This document shows, in pieces, positions 1-8,967 of a stretch of DNA of 64,000 nucleotides. Origin of the DNA: Pseudoalteromonas arabiensis. GTDB lineage: Bacteria > Pseudomonadota > Gammaproteobacteria > Enterobacterales > Alteromonadaceae. The stretch is from contig NZ_LRUF01000008.1 of NCBI RefSeq assembly GCF_001550155.1, positions 62,001-126,000 on the forward strand, given 5' to 3'. Under the pieces are notes generated by a model. The model was not told the DNA's origin, searched no databases, and saw only the letters and a list, made by a program, of their open reading frames with translations. The translations under genes and the position numbers were made by a program. How positions within the stretch are numbered: the stretch's first letter is position 1; every line of letters begins with the position of its first letter.

Positions 1-1
1 A

Positions 2-952
2 CAATTTGGCTGGCGTGTTGATAAATACTGCCCTAACGCCCTGAAAATTCTCGACACTGAAGACCTTCAATGTTTAAGAAACGCCCGCCACGAAGCACAT
101 AAAGCAGGACGCGAGTTTACCACGGCAGATTTACACAGCGATATTGCAAAACGTGAGATTGCCGCCATTTTGCGCTCTGACATTAGTTTGATCATTTCAC
201 ACTTTGAAATCCAGTTACTGAATGACGTATTCAACGTTGATGCAGCTTTGCTTCACCACCTCCCCTTTTTAGTTGACTTAACAGCATTGCCCCAGGCCAC
301 TAAGTCATTCAGTGAGCGCAAACATTTTATGACAATAGGTAATTTTCGTCATGCGCCAAATTGGGATGCTGTTTTGTACTTACAACAAATTTGGCCGCTT
401 ATTCGAAAACAATTGCCTGATGCCGAATTACATATTTACGGCTCTTATCCACCACCCAAAGCCACGGCACTTAATAATCCAAAAACAGGCTTTTTAATTA
501 AAGGCTGGGCTGAAGATGCCTTTAAAGTAATGGAAGAAGCTAGGGTGTGCTTATCACCACTGCGTTTTGGGGCTGGGATCAAGGGTAAATTACTTGAAGC
601 GATGATTATGCAAACACCGAGTGTCACCACCCCAATTGGCAGTGAAGGCATGCACAAAGAGGAACCTTGGCCGGGTGCCCTATGCGAAAGTACCGAACAG
701 TTTGCCGACGCAGCGGTTGCACTGTACAAAAACGAAGCGCAATTTACTCAAGCCCAACAACATGGTCAGCAGTTACTGCAAAAATATTATGATAAATCAA
801 AGCTTCAAACTCAATTAATCGCTAAAATAAAGGCAGTGAGTGAATCTCTTATTAGCCATAGGCAAGCAAATTTCACGGGGCAAATGCTGAAACATCATAC
901 TATGCGTTCAACACAATATATGGCGCAATGGATTGAGGCAAAAAATAAGTAA
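2..952 (+). CDS. Glycosyltransferase family 1-like protein, 5' end missing
   Basis: The reading frame is open from the first full codon of the window, so the gene starts outside it; a TTG at 170 is only an internal codon. About 316 residues are visible. The C-terminal half resembles the GT-B nucleotide-sugar-binding domain: a TIGNFRHAPNWDAV strand-loop, then SPLRFGAGIKGKLLEAM around visible residues 180-200, which is the usual donor-binding region with its conserved glutamate. The N-terminal part (ILDTEDLQCLRNAR) also resembles GT-B sugar transferases. It would move a sugar onto a glycan or lipid acceptor in the cytoplasm; donor and acceptor cannot be read. Neighbouring genes are unrelated, so any glycan cluster would lie upstream of the window. 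Confidence 0.8.
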   Translation, partial: QFGWRVDKYCPNALKILDTEDLQCLRNARHEAHKAGREFTTADLHSDIAKREIAAILRSDISLIISHFEIQLLNDVFNVDAALLHHLPFLVDLTALPQATKSFSERKHFMTIGNFRHAPNWDAVLYLQQIWPLIRKQLPDAELHIYGSYPPPKATALNNPKTGFLIKGWAEDAFKVMEEARVCLSPLRFGAGIKGKLLEAMIMQTPSVTTPIGSEGMHKEEPWPGALCESTEQFADAAVALYKNEAQFTQAQQHGQQLLQKYYDKSKLQTQLIAKIKAVSESLISHRQANFTGQMLKHHTMRSTQYMAQWIEAKNK

Positions 953-1047
953 ATTCCTCTTAAATATTACTAGACATAGCGGCGTTTGCCGCTAAAATCG
1001 CGCTGGAAAATTTAACCGATATTGTCTTTAGCAATGACTATATCTTA

Positions 1048-2328
1048 TTGAAATTTGGTCTATCCTTAACTGAACAATTTAACCTTTGGTTCAAAACACC
1101 TTTGAAAAACGCAACGTTTACTGAAAAACGAAAATTTATCGTTAAGCTGGGTAAAATGCTCCATAAATATGGCACACCTGCTTACCGACTTGAAGCGCAC
1201 CTAATGGAAGTTGCTACATACCTTGGACTCAAGTCTTCCTTTGTTATGTCGCCCACATCCGTTACTTTTGTGATCTGGACAGACGGCCACGAAGAAGAAT
1301 ACACCCATGTTGCACGTGTAGATCCTGGCGATCACGATTTAGGCTCGCTGGCTGATACCGATGACTTAGTAAACAAAATGCTCAATGGCGAGTTAACGTT
1401 ACAAGAGGTTGATAAACAGCTCGACATTATTTACACCATGCCTAATCCGTACAACAAATTTACCACAGGTGTCGCGTTTGCAACCTCTGGTGGTGCATTT
1501 GCAATGTTAATGGGCACCAGCTGGAATGACGTATTTTGGTCAGCATTACTCACGCTCATTGTTTATTTATTTGTACTTTGGTCAACACGTTCTAAACGTG
1601 TCGCTCATATGCTCGAACCATTAGTCGCAATCGTTTCAGCAATTTTAGCCTGTGCAATTAGTGTCTATCTTGATGCCGAAATAAACATACGCTTAGTGGT
1701 GCTTTCTGCCATTATTGTGTTTATACCTGGGCTTGCCCTTGCCCTTGGGCTCGCTGAACTTGCAGCAAGACACTTAGTATCTGGTACAGCAAGGGTGATG
1801 GACTCCTTTATGCTGTTATTTAAGCTTTATTTTGGTGCTTTTATAGGGATTGGAATTGGCTTTGCCCTCTTTGGACAAACAGACTTTATACAACCTGAGC
1901 CATTACCCAAGTGGACAGCATGGCTGGCTATTTTTATGCTGTGTAGCAGCCTAATTGTAATTTTTAGAACTAAAATTAAACATGCCGTTTGGTCTATTGC
2001 CTCTGGCTTCATTGCTTATGGAACCAGTATCGGCTCGGCAATGTACCTAGATTACACATTAGGTACTTTTGTGGGTGCACTTGCTGTGGGTGTGTTTAGT
2101 AATTTATTTAACCGTGTAGCAAATGCGCCTGCTTCTATTGTTGCTATGCAAGGCTTAATTGTATTGGTTCCGGGCAGTAAAACTTATATTGGTCTTAACT
2201 CATTAATTGAGGGTCAAGATTTCGTATATGCTGATCACATTGGTCAACAAACCTTTTTGATCTTCATGTCGCTCGTGGCAGGCCTTATATTCGCAAACGT
2301 TGCACTGCCACCGAAAAAGAGCTTGTAA
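1048..2328 (+). CDS. ThrE-type threonine/serine exporter family membrane protein
   Basis: A 426-residue protein with a soluble N-terminal domain of about 120 residues followed by roughly ten hydrophobic segments. This matches single-chain proteins that join the two ThrE domains (PF06738 and PF12821 type). The signature stretch YGTPAYRLEAHL near residue 40 and the FIPGLALALGLAELA segment in the middle are typical. Family members export threonine, serine or small metabolites across the inner membrane by proton antiport; the substrate here is inferred. The start is TTG; the ATG at 1034 is out of frame and hits a stop, and no better in-frame start is visible. A strong terminator follows, so it appears monocistronic. 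Confidence 0.8.
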   Translation: MKFGLSLTEQFNLWFKTPLKNATFTEKRKFIVKLGKMLHKYGTPAYRLEAHLMEVATYLGLKSSFVMSPTSVTFVIWTDGHEEEYTHVARVDPGDHDLGSLADTDDLVNKMLNGELTLQEVDKQLDIIYTMPNPYNKFTTGVAFATSGGAFAMLMGTSWNDVFWSALLTLIVYLFVLWSTRSKRVAHMLEPLVAIVSAILACAISVYLDAEINIRLVVLSAIIVFIPGLALALGLAELAARHLVSGTARVMDSFMLLFKLYFGAFIGIGIGFALFGQTDFIQPEPLPKWTAWLAIFMLCSSLIVIFRTKIKHAVWSIASGFIAYGTSIGSAMYLDYTLGTFVGALAVGVFSNLFNRVANAPASIVAMQGLIVLVPGSKTYIGLNSLIEGQDFVYADHIGQQTFLIFMSLVAGLIFANVALPPKKSL

Positions 2329-2336
2329 CACTATTG

Positions 2337-2361
2337 AGCCCTGGGTTCCCTAGGGCTTTTT
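2337..2361 (+). terminator. Rho-independent terminator after the ThrE-type gene
   Basis: AGCCCT pairs with AGGGCT, with an inner GGG/CCC pairing, and is followed by TTTTT. It lies 8 bases after the stop codon of the exporter gene. Confidence 0.8.
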
Positions 2362-2549
2362 GCCAAAAACAACTCATCAATATCAATACGAATAAAGGTT
2401 AAAAATTCTTTCCCCCTATCGAGTGCTTCTTTACATTAGTCCATATTACTAGTTTACAAAAGCAGCATTCAATGAAAGTATAAATAAAGTACACATCGTC
2501 TTTAAAGATATAGTTATTTGCTTTATTTGCCATGTAACAAGGAGGTTTC

Positions 2550-3176
2550 ATGTTCCCAATCGAGGTTTTTGTAACTTATACACTTGCTTGCTTATTGCTC
2601 GTTATCTCTCCTGGGCCAGATAATTTACTCGCGATTGGACGAGGATTAAGTCAAGGTCGAATGGCGGCGGTTATGTCGGGAGTGTCTTCTGGTGCGGGTA
2701 TTTTATTTCATGTTATTGCCGCTACTTTTGGCCTGACGCTGTTAATTCAAACCTCTGAAGTCGCATTTTATGCCGTAAAACTAGTTGGTGCCGCTTACCT
2801 AATTTGGTTAGGTGTAAAAGTGCTACGTACGAAAAACCTCTTTTCATTAGAGCCTGCTAAGAAGCAATCTCTAACAACTATCTTTTCTACCGGCTTTCTT
2901 TCAGCTGCATTAAACCCCAAACCTGGGATCTTTGTTCTGGCATTTGTACCCCAGTTTGTGAACCCTAACTTGGGTTCAGTAACAATTCAAATGATTGGTT
3001 ATGGAGTTTGGTTTGCGATATTAACAGCAATTGGCTTTAGCCTGATGGGTGTTTTTTCATCGCAACTCTTTAAATGGTTGAAAGATAAACCCAAGCTAGT
3101 CTCAGGGCTAAATATTGGGGCTGGGGTCACGTTTGTTTCTTCAGGGCTCGCTGTCGCATTTATGAAACAGCGATAA
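2550..3176 (+). CDS. LysE/RhtB family translocator (amino-acid exporter)
   Basis: A 208-residue protein of the length normal for LysE/RhtB exporters, with about six hydrophobic segments. The N-terminal motif SPGPDNLLAIGRGLSQGR near residue 20 is the family hallmark, and LVGAAYLIWLGVKVLR near residue 77 is also characteristic. Members export amino acids or homoserine lactones through the inner membrane by proton antiport. A strong ribosome site (AAGGAGG) stands just before the ATG. The next gene begins 21 bases after the stop and is probably co-transcribed. The exported compound cannot be deduced. Confidence 0.85.
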   Translation: MFPIEVFVTYTLACLLLVISPGPDNLLAIGRGLSQGRMAAVMSGVSSGAGILFHVIAATFGLTLLIQTSEVAFYAVKLVGAAYLIWLGVKVLRTKNLFSLEPAKKQSLTTIFSTGFLSAALNPKPGIFVLAFVPQFVNPNLGSVTIQMIGYGVWFAILTAIGFSLMGVFSSQLFKWLKDKPKLVSGLNIGAGVTFVSSGLAVAFMKQR

Positions 3177-3197
3177 ACAATTGGTAAGGAGTTAAAA

Positions 3198-3590
3198 ATG
3201 AAATGTCCAGAGGATGGTCAACCATTAAAAGCTGATGAAGCTGAAGCGCATACGGGTTATGGATGTGCATCATGCAAAGGAGCCTGGCTACCCAAAAGTT
3301 ACGTTCAATCCATTAAATTCACTAAAGAATTTGATCCAAAAGATTTTTTTAGTGCATTATCAATCTCTAAAAGCCAAACGAGCAACAACCAATGTCCCAT
3401 GAATTGTGGCGCTTTACGTTCAACGAATAATCTTAGCTACTGCCCTTCTTGTCTAGGCGTTTGGTTCAAGCATAAAGCACTTAGAAAGATGCTTAACAAC
3501 TACCAAACAAAAAGAGATAACGCAAACTCCGCCGATACGCCAATTATGGCTGAAGGTATTTTTTCTTTACTTGGGGCACTGTTTAAATAG
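3198..3590 (+). CDS. zf-TFIIB-type zinc-ribbon protein
   Basis: A 130-residue soluble protein with two cysteine clusters: CPEDG...CASC at residues 3-26 and CPMNCG...CPSCLGVWF around residues 67-90. The second resembles the zf-TFIIB domain (PF13453), in which paired CxxC-type knuckles hold a zinc ion and are followed by a GxWF motif. The first looks like a degenerate copy, suggesting an internal duplication. Role unknown; such proteins are often small accessory or nucleic-acid-related factors. The ATG is preceded by GGTAAGGAG and lies 21 bases after the LysE-type gene, so the two probably form an operon. Confidence 0.7.
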   Translation: MKCPEDGQPLKADEAEAHTGYGCASCKGAWLPKSYVQSIKFTKEFDPKDFFSALSISKSQTSNNQCPMNCGALRSTNNLSYCPSCLGVWFKHKALRKMLNNYQTKRDNANSADTPIMAEGIFSLLGALFK

Positions 3591-3798
3591 CAGCATAGTA
3601 TGCAGTAAGTTCGCGTAGATAGATTTTTAAAAAGCATCAATAAATCATTAATTTAGCATCTCCATATTATTGGTAATAACTAGCAGTTTTTGCACTTAAT
3701 GAACGCCAAAATTAGTTCTTGCCGCATAAAAGTAGTGGACGAAGATAAAACAACTAACACTATCTCCACTCTGTCTTTTCATCAGCAAAGGAATTTCA

Positions 3799-5217
3799 AT
3801 GAAAACGTTTTTATTAATCATAACCACATTACTTTACTCTCTCCCCTCATTAGCGAATAAAGCGTTAGCTCCCACATTCATCAACGTATTTAATGAAGGC
3901 CCGCGCCTTGAGGTCATTGATTATGTTTCTAATAATATGTCTGAAAATGTAATAGAAAGGTTTGGTATTGATGCGCATGTAGGCGTCTTTCTAAACTCCC
4001 AAAATACCTATGGCAAGCTCCAGCTAATAAAGGTTTTACCACCCGAAGGTAACAATGAAATAGTCGAAGTTATATCCAGCAACAATAAGCTAAAATATAA
4101 CCTAATTATCAATAAAGAAGAGAACCCTCCTCATAAATTTAATTATTTCACATTACAAGACCCTGAATCGCAGGAAATACCTAAACAGCCGATTTCTAAG
4201 CAAGAACTAAAAAAAGCACTGTCTAGCTTTATAAATAACCTAGCTGCTAAAGATGCTTTTTCAGGCTCTGTCTTAGTCGCTAAAGGTCGTGACATCATTT
4301 ATCAAGACGCTGTTGGCTATGCAAATCGAACATGGAATGAAAAAAATAAAATAGATACACGATTTGCCTTAGGCTCAATCAACAAAATGTTCACTGCAAT
4401 TGCGGCATTACAGCTAATCGAGCAAGGGAAATTAAAATTTGAAGATAAGCTAATCCAGTATGTTGATAAGAGCTGGCTACCCAAAGAACACGCTGATTTG
4501 ATCACTATCAGGCAGCTCATGACACATACATCAGGATTAGGAAACTTTTTTAACGACGAATTTAATCAAAGTAATAAAGAAATATACAGAGATCTAGCTG
4601 CATACAAGCCACTCATATCAAAGAGCGAACTGCTATTCAAGCCAGGTACACGAAACCGCTATAGTAACTCGGGAATGTTAATGCTTGGCTTAGTTATCGA
4701 AAAAGTCTCTGGTGAAAGTTATTACGAATATGTTCAAAAGAATATTTATAATAAAGCAAATATGCCTAATTCAGGAAGTTTCGAGCTTGATTCGGTAACA
4801 AACAACTTAGCATCTGGTTATTTAAAAAGATCGTATAGCAACCACTGGGTAGACAGCCGTTACACCAGAGCGGTTAAAGGCAGCCCCGCAGGTGGCGGTT
4901 TTTCTACTCTCGAAGATTTACATAACTTTTCTCTGGCTCTAACCGAGTTTAAATTACTCAGTAAAGCTTTTACCGAAGACGCTTACTCTGAGAAGACACA
5001 ATATAACTCTGCTTTTTGGTATGGCTATGGTTTTTCTGTAAGTGGCGAGCCTAACAATCGTAAAGTAGGACACGGCGGTGCCTATTTAGGGGTTGATGCG
5101 CGTTTAGATATTTATCTTGATAGTGGATTCATTGTCGTCATACTAGCAAACCAATCAGATGTGGTCGCCCCAGTGAGAAGAAAAATTGACGAGTTAATCA
5201 ACCGTTATAATCTATAA
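3799..5217 (+). CDS. Secreted serine hydrolase, beta-lactamase/class C (PBP4-like) family
   Basis: A 472-residue protein with a signal peptide (about residues 1-19, ending SLPSLA), a poorly recognised N-terminal domain of about 115 residues, and a beta-lactamase-fold domain (PF00144 type) from about residue 140. The catalytic motifs are visible: SxxK as S193-I-N-K196, YxN as Y288-S-N290, and HGG at about residue 425 replacing KTG. These proteins cleave esters, amides or D-amino-acid peptides in the periplasm or outside the cell; the substrate is not predictable. The N-terminal domain may be a regulatory module as in other long family members. The start is supported by AAAGGAATTTCA ahead of the ATG. 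Confidence 0.85.
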   Translation: MKTFLLIITTLLYSLPSLANKALAPTFINVFNEGPRLEVIDYVSNNMSENVIERFGIDAHVGVFLNSQNTYGKLQLIKVLPPEGNNEIVEVISSNNKLKYNLIINKEENPPHKFNYFTLQDPESQEIPKQPISKQELKKALSSFINNLAAKDAFSGSVLVAKGRDIIYQDAVGYANRTWNEKNKIDTRFALGSINKMFTAIAALQLIEQGKLKFEDKLIQYVDKSWLPKEHADLITIRQLMTHTSGLGNFFNDEFNQSNKEIYRDLAAYKPLISKSELLFKPGTRNRYSNSGMLMLGLVIEKVSGESYYEYVQKNIYNKANMPNSGSFELDSVTNNLASGYLKRSYSNHWVDSRYTRAVKGSPAGGGFSTLEDLHNFSLALTEFKLLSKAFTEDAYSEKTQYNSAFWYGYGFSVSGEPNNRKVGHGGAYLGVDARLDIYLDSGFIVVILANQSDVVAPVRRKIDELINRYNL

Positions 5218-5570
5218 GCCCAAACGATACATTTAACTGAAACGACTAAAGGAAGACTTGGATATTGCAAAATTAGAAGCTATCTTAATTTTTATTCTGG
5301 ATTAGCTGTTTACACAGTAAAAATAAATCGAACACTTCGCTTGTGACGATAGCTCATTTACATTTGAGATAGAAAAACAATTTTAGTCATATCCTTACTG
5401 CTACAAGCTTGCAATCAGGATGTATTAATAAAATTACTGAACATTACACTGAGCCCAAGGAAGTTAAGTTTGTTGTAAAACATTTTCATCATCTAGCAAA
5501 CTTGGAAACAACGCCTAACAAGTTAAGCAGTAATAATTTAGTAAGCTGAAGAATTCAGAGAGGTAAAATA
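5218..5570 (+). other. Intergenic stretch with a possible decayed lipoprotein ORF
   Basis: No gene with a usable start is seen. The frame 5373-5549 is open for 58 codons after a TAG. It begins with a run resembling a lipoprotein leader (lipobox LQSGC about 15 codons in) but has no ATG, GTG or TTG at its head. It ends 21 bases before the next gene. It could be a remnant whose start was lost, or chance. Confidence 0.25.
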
Positions 5571-5870
5571 ATGAGTAAAGCAAAACTTCCTGTAGCCTGG
5601 ATTGAGAATCAGCCCCCTATTCAGCCAGGATTATATTTTGTAGCTGTTAGGTATGAAACTGGGTTTGGTTCTTATGATTATATGGATTGGGATGGCGAGA
5701 AATGGGAAAAAGATAAATCTATAAAAGTTGTTGGTTGGGTTGCCTTGTGTGACTTTTTAAAATTAATTGATGCTGGTTGGCCTTTAAGTGATGATCAAGA
5801 TTCAGAATTAAAAGACTCGCTTAAAAAATATAAAGCTAACGACGATAAAGGTTTTGTCGAATTTAAGTAA
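5571..5870 (+). CDS. Hypothetical protein, 99 aa
   Basis: Function not recognised. The protein is short, soluble and acidic, with no signal peptide or membrane segment. Tryptophan-rich turns (PGLYFVAVRYETG, MDWDGEKWE, VVGWVALCDF, AGWPL) recall small phage-like or orphan proteins whose repeated W-G and D-G-W motifs suggest a compact beta fold. The ATG has an AGAGAGG ribosome site 8 bases upstream. It stands alone between two gene-poor stretches of more than 300 bases, which suggests a recent insertion or a region under weak constraint. A hairpin downstream may terminate it. Confidence 0.6.
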   Translation: MSKAKLPVAWIENQPPIQPGLYFVAVRYETGFGSYDYMDWDGEKWEKDKSIKVVGWVALCDFLKLIDAGWPLSDDQDSELKDSLKKYKANDDKGFVEFK

Positions 5871-6281
5871 GCTTTACTCATATTATCAATATATAATACC
5901 AAATGCTTGGCTAAGTATTCATTTTTCGCCAAATATAGCCAAGCACTTTCTGCAAATTTAGTGGATATCAAGTTGAGGGGGTTCAAAATTCTGTATCAGC
6001 TTAAATTGCTAAATATCTAGCACAGCATCTAACCTACCTTCGAAGTGGATGGCTAATTGAAAAATGTAAGATTCCAGCTATGGATTGGCATTGTCCACTC
6101 CTTTGAAGCGTTCAATATGTCCACATACATAATTTCATCAAACTATTTTCATTGGGAAATGCGCCCTTTGTTTTAGTGAGCTTTCTAAATTGGCGATGCA
6201 CAGCCTCATAACACCAGTCACTTTTAAAAATACTCCTCCCTGCGTTATGATGTACCAAGCGCATTATTACCTCTTAATCTC
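5871..6281. other. Intergenic region with a hairpin, no gene seen
   Basis: Apart from the inverted repeat at 5904-5945, no gene or RNA is recognised. The sequence has stops in all frames and presumably contains the promoter of the LuxR-type gene at 6282 near its right end. Confidence 0.5.
5904..5950 (+). terminator. Possible terminator hairpin
   Basis: TGCTTGGCTA at 5904-5913 is repeated exactly inverted as TAGCCAAGCA at 5936-5945, with a 22-base loop and a short pyrimidine tail. The large loop and weak T-run make it less certain than the other terminators here. Confidence 0.4.
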
Positions 6282-7085
6282 ATGATAGAAAAAACATTTA
6301 ATCAGTTACTCGCCGCTTCCATTTCGGCAATTAATTCAGTCACGTTTACGCCTAAGTTGGTGGCTTTTATCAATCATATTGTAAATTTTGATTGTGCTGT
6401 TGTAACGGGTTTAAGAGGTAATAAACATCCTATTTATTTGTATGACTCAATTAAAGAGTCACGTGAGCTACTTTTTGAGCGCTACTTAACGGCATCGTTT
6501 CGTGATGATCCCTTTTATCAGATGATTTTAAGAAACAAAAAACAAGGGGTTCATTCTTTAAAGGATATCATTAACAATAAAGCTAAAATCTCCTCAACCG
6601 ATTACTCACTTTTTTACTTACAAACAGGTTGGCAAGATGAGCTTTGCCTCGTTATTGAGATAGAGCCTGATCGCTGGGTCATTATTTACTTAGGTAAAAC
6701 CAAAAAAGACCATGTATTTACTCGTGAAGATATAAACACATTAAAGTCACACTTCTGTCTAATTCAGTCACTATGTCAGCAACATTGGCTACAAGCAGAA
6801 TTTCTTCTCGCTGAATCTTTATTGCAACCTGCGCTTCACACTGAGAAAAAACGCGAATTAATTAAGCGTGCTCTATTCACTTTTGGTCAGCACTTACTTA
6901 CAAAACGTGAAAAACAAATCGTAACCTTAATTATTCAAGGCCTTGATAGCCAAGAAATAGCAACCCAGCTTGGTGTATCTGAAGGCACTGTTAAAAACCA
7001 CCGAAAACGCATCTATGCAAAGTTACACGTGGCTTCATTAAGTGAACTTTTCCAACTTTTCTTAAACCACCTCATTACGCAATAA
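6282..7085 (+). CDS. LuxR-family transcriptional regulator
   Basis: A 267-residue protein. The C-terminal 60 residues form a LuxR/NarL helix-turn-helix: LTKREKQIVTLIIQGLDSQ, then EIATQLGVSEGTVKNHRKRI. The N-terminal 200 residues contain no receiver aspartate pattern and no recognised autoinducer-binding motif; they may be a GAF- or PAS-like sensor. It would bind DNA in response to an unidentified signal. It reads in the same direction as tyrS, 72 bases upstream of it, so it may control or be co-transcribed with that gene, but nothing in the sequence proves this. Confidence 0.75.
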   Translation: MIEKTFNQLLAASISAINSVTFTPKLVAFINHIVNFDCAVVTGLRGNKHPIYLYDSIKESRELLFERYLTASFRDDPFYQMILRNKKQGVHSLKDIINNKAKISSTDYSLFYLQTGWQDELCLVIEIEPDRWVIIYLGKTKKDHVFTREDINTLKSHFCLIQSLCQQHWLQAEFLLAESLLQPALHTEKKRELIKRALFTFGQHLLTKREKQIVTLIIQGLDSQEIATQLGVSEGTVKNHRKRIYAKLHVASLSELFQLFLNHLITQ

Positions 7086-7157
7086 AGCTAAAACTGTCCC
7101 TTTTGAGATATACAAATCGCTGTTGTCTATTCGTACTCTGTCAATCTGATAGTAAAA

Positions 7158-8432
7158 ATGAAGACAAGACAGATGACACTTATTCAACAATTAAATGATC
7201 GCGGGCTAATTGCTCAAGCCAGTAATCTCGAACAGATGCAGCAGCAACTCAATGATGCACCTCAAACTGTGTACTGTGGTTTCGACCCAACAGCGGGAAG
7301 CCTTCATATTGGTCATTTAGTACCACTTATTATGCTTAAGCGCTTTCAAGACGCGGGTCATCAAGCAATTGCGCTTATAGGTGGCGCTACAGGTATGATT
7401 GGCGATCCGAGCTTCAAAGCTAATGAGCGCAACTTAAATAGCGAGCAGATAGTCACTGACTGGGTTAAGGCATTAACAAGCCAAATTCAAAATTTATTAT
7501 CACCTCATTTAGATAAACCCTTACTAACGGTTAACAATGCTGATTGGATAAAGGAAATAGATGTCATCACTTTTTTCCGTGATGTAGGCAAGCACTTTTC
7601 TGTCAATAATATGATTAACCGCGAGTCAGTAAAACAACGTCTGCACCGTGCTCAGCAAGGTATTTCGTTTACTGAATTTAGTTATTCTTTGCTACAGGCT
7701 TACGACTACGCACAGCTAAATCGTCAGTATGGTTGTAGTATACAAATTGGTGGTAACGATCAATGGGGTAATATTGTCAGTGGCATTGATCTTACTCGCA
7801 GGCAAAATAGCGCTCAAGTCTTTGGCTTAACCTTGCCGTTAATTACAAAATCAGATGGCACTAAATTTGGAAAAACAGAAGGAGGCGCGATTTGGCTTGA
7901 TGCAACAAAAACGTCTCCTTATGCTTTTTACCAATTTTGGTTATCAACAAGCGATGCTGATGTTTACACGCTTTTGCGTTATTACACCTTTTTAAGCTGT
8001 GAGGACATTAATGCAATTGAACAACGAGACAAAGCAAGTACAGCTAAACCTAGAGCACAGCTGATCCTCGCAGCAGAAATGACACGCTTTGTTCATGGTG
8101 AAAAAGGACTTAAAAGTGCACAGCGCATAACACACGCTTTATTTACAGGTCATGTTCAGCAGTTAAGTTTAAGTGAGCTAAAACAATTAGAACTCGATGG
8201 TATGCCTTGCATAGCAAGTGCAACGCAAAACATGTTAGCGTTATTAGTAGAGGCTGGCTTAGCTAAATCAAAGCGTATTGCGCGGGAGCTAATAGACAGT
8301 AACGCCATTAGTGTCAATGGCAATAAAGTAACCTCAGATAATCAAGAGCTTGATTTTGGGTTATTTGACCACTATTGGCTAATCCAACGTGGTAAAAAGC
8401 ACTTTTGCTTAATTAAGCGACAAGGTGCCTAG
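7158..8432 (+). CDS. tyrS: Tyrosyl-tRNA synthetase
   Basis: A 424-residue class I aminoacyl-tRNA synthetase, the same length as E. coli TyrS and closely similar along its whole length. It activates tyrosine with ATP and loads it on tRNA-Tyr. The HIGH motif is H50-I-G-H53, the KMSKS-equivalent loop is KFGKT near residue 235, [16 protein letters not shown] is the tyrosine-pocket region, and a C-terminal S4 RNA-binding domain ([18 protein letters not shown]) is intact. An in-frame ATG at 7173 is an alternative start; the E. coli alignment does not decide between them. Whether this is the only tyrS cannot be told. Placement directly after a LuxR-type regulator is unusual for a housekeeping tyrS and hints at a second, regulated copy. 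Confidence 0.93.
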   Translation: MKTRQMTLIQQLNDRGLIAQASNLEQMQQQLNDAPQTVYCGFDPTAGSLHIGHLVPLIMLKRFQDAGHQAIALIGGATGMIGDPSFKANERNLNSEQIVTDWVKALTSQIQNLLSPHLDKPLLTVNNADWIKEIDVITFFRDVGKHFSVNNMINRESVKQRLHRAQQGISFTEFSYSLLQAYDYAQLNRQYGCSIQIGGNDQWGNIVSGIDLTRRQNSAQVFGLTLPLITKSDGTKFGKTEGGAIWLDATKTSPYAFYQFWLSTSDADVYTLLRYYTFLSCEDINAIEQRDKASTAKPRAQLILAAEMTRFVHGEKGLKSAQRITHALFTGHVQQLSLSELKQLELDGMPCIASATQNMLALLVEAGLAKSKRIARELIDSNAISVNGNKVTSDNQELDFGLFDHYWLIQRGKKHFCLIKRQGA

Positions 8433-8967
8433 TAGCCTTCTCTAAAATGCGGATAAACGTGCCTAAAGCACATTTGTTCGCATCGCCACAGCGCTGTTAT
8501 TTTTCAAACTACCTGCACATGTTTACTCACAAGCGCCACATTCATAAAGAACTGTTAATAATTGCGAGTTCAAATAGCGAACATTTGCACACTTTTTCCT
8601 CTATAAGTTATGAATCGTGCGCTTATTTTTATCTTAAAATTAATAAGTAAATTTAACTTATTAAAGAAACTAAACTTTTTAAAAATTAAAAACACAGTAA
8701 ATTCAATAAAATAAAACTAAAATACCATTTAATTTAATCTATTTTTAACATTTCACAACTTTTCATTCAGATTCAAGACTCCCTTGCATTTAAAAGCGTT
8801 TAATAGCCTCTCAAACTTAAAATGACAGCGCTGCCTAAAAGCAGAGCAAGAAAAATAAGCAACCATTAAGTTGCGTTAGTTTGACAACAATTCAGTGTTA
8901 TGTGCATTCACATAAGTACAAACACAAATGATAAGACAACAGTTCGAATTCAAGGGGATCGACGACA
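8433..8967 (+). other. AT-rich intergenic and upstream region of a receptor gene
   Basis: No convincing gene. A 67-codon open frame at 8447-8650 has an unusual composition (many H, F, Y and S), no ribosome site and no family resemblance, so it is not called. The right half is strongly AT-rich and probably carries the promoter and leader of the receptor gene at 8968; AAGGGGATC just before that ATG can serve as ribosome site. Confidence 0.5.

Noticed and set aside
5510..5530. GCCTAACAAGTTAAGC resembles the start of an integron attC site
   Set aside because: No matching inverted core site or palindromic body follows, and there is no integrase gene or cassette array. The match is taken as chance.
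8447..8650. 67-codon open frame after tyrS
   Set aside because: Unusual composition, no ribosome site and no recognisable family. It sits in a region that looks like non-coding control sequence.
8881..8916. TTGACA as a -35 box for the receptor gene
   Set aside because: No acceptable -10 hexamer lies 16-18 bases downstream, so a promoter is not claimed.
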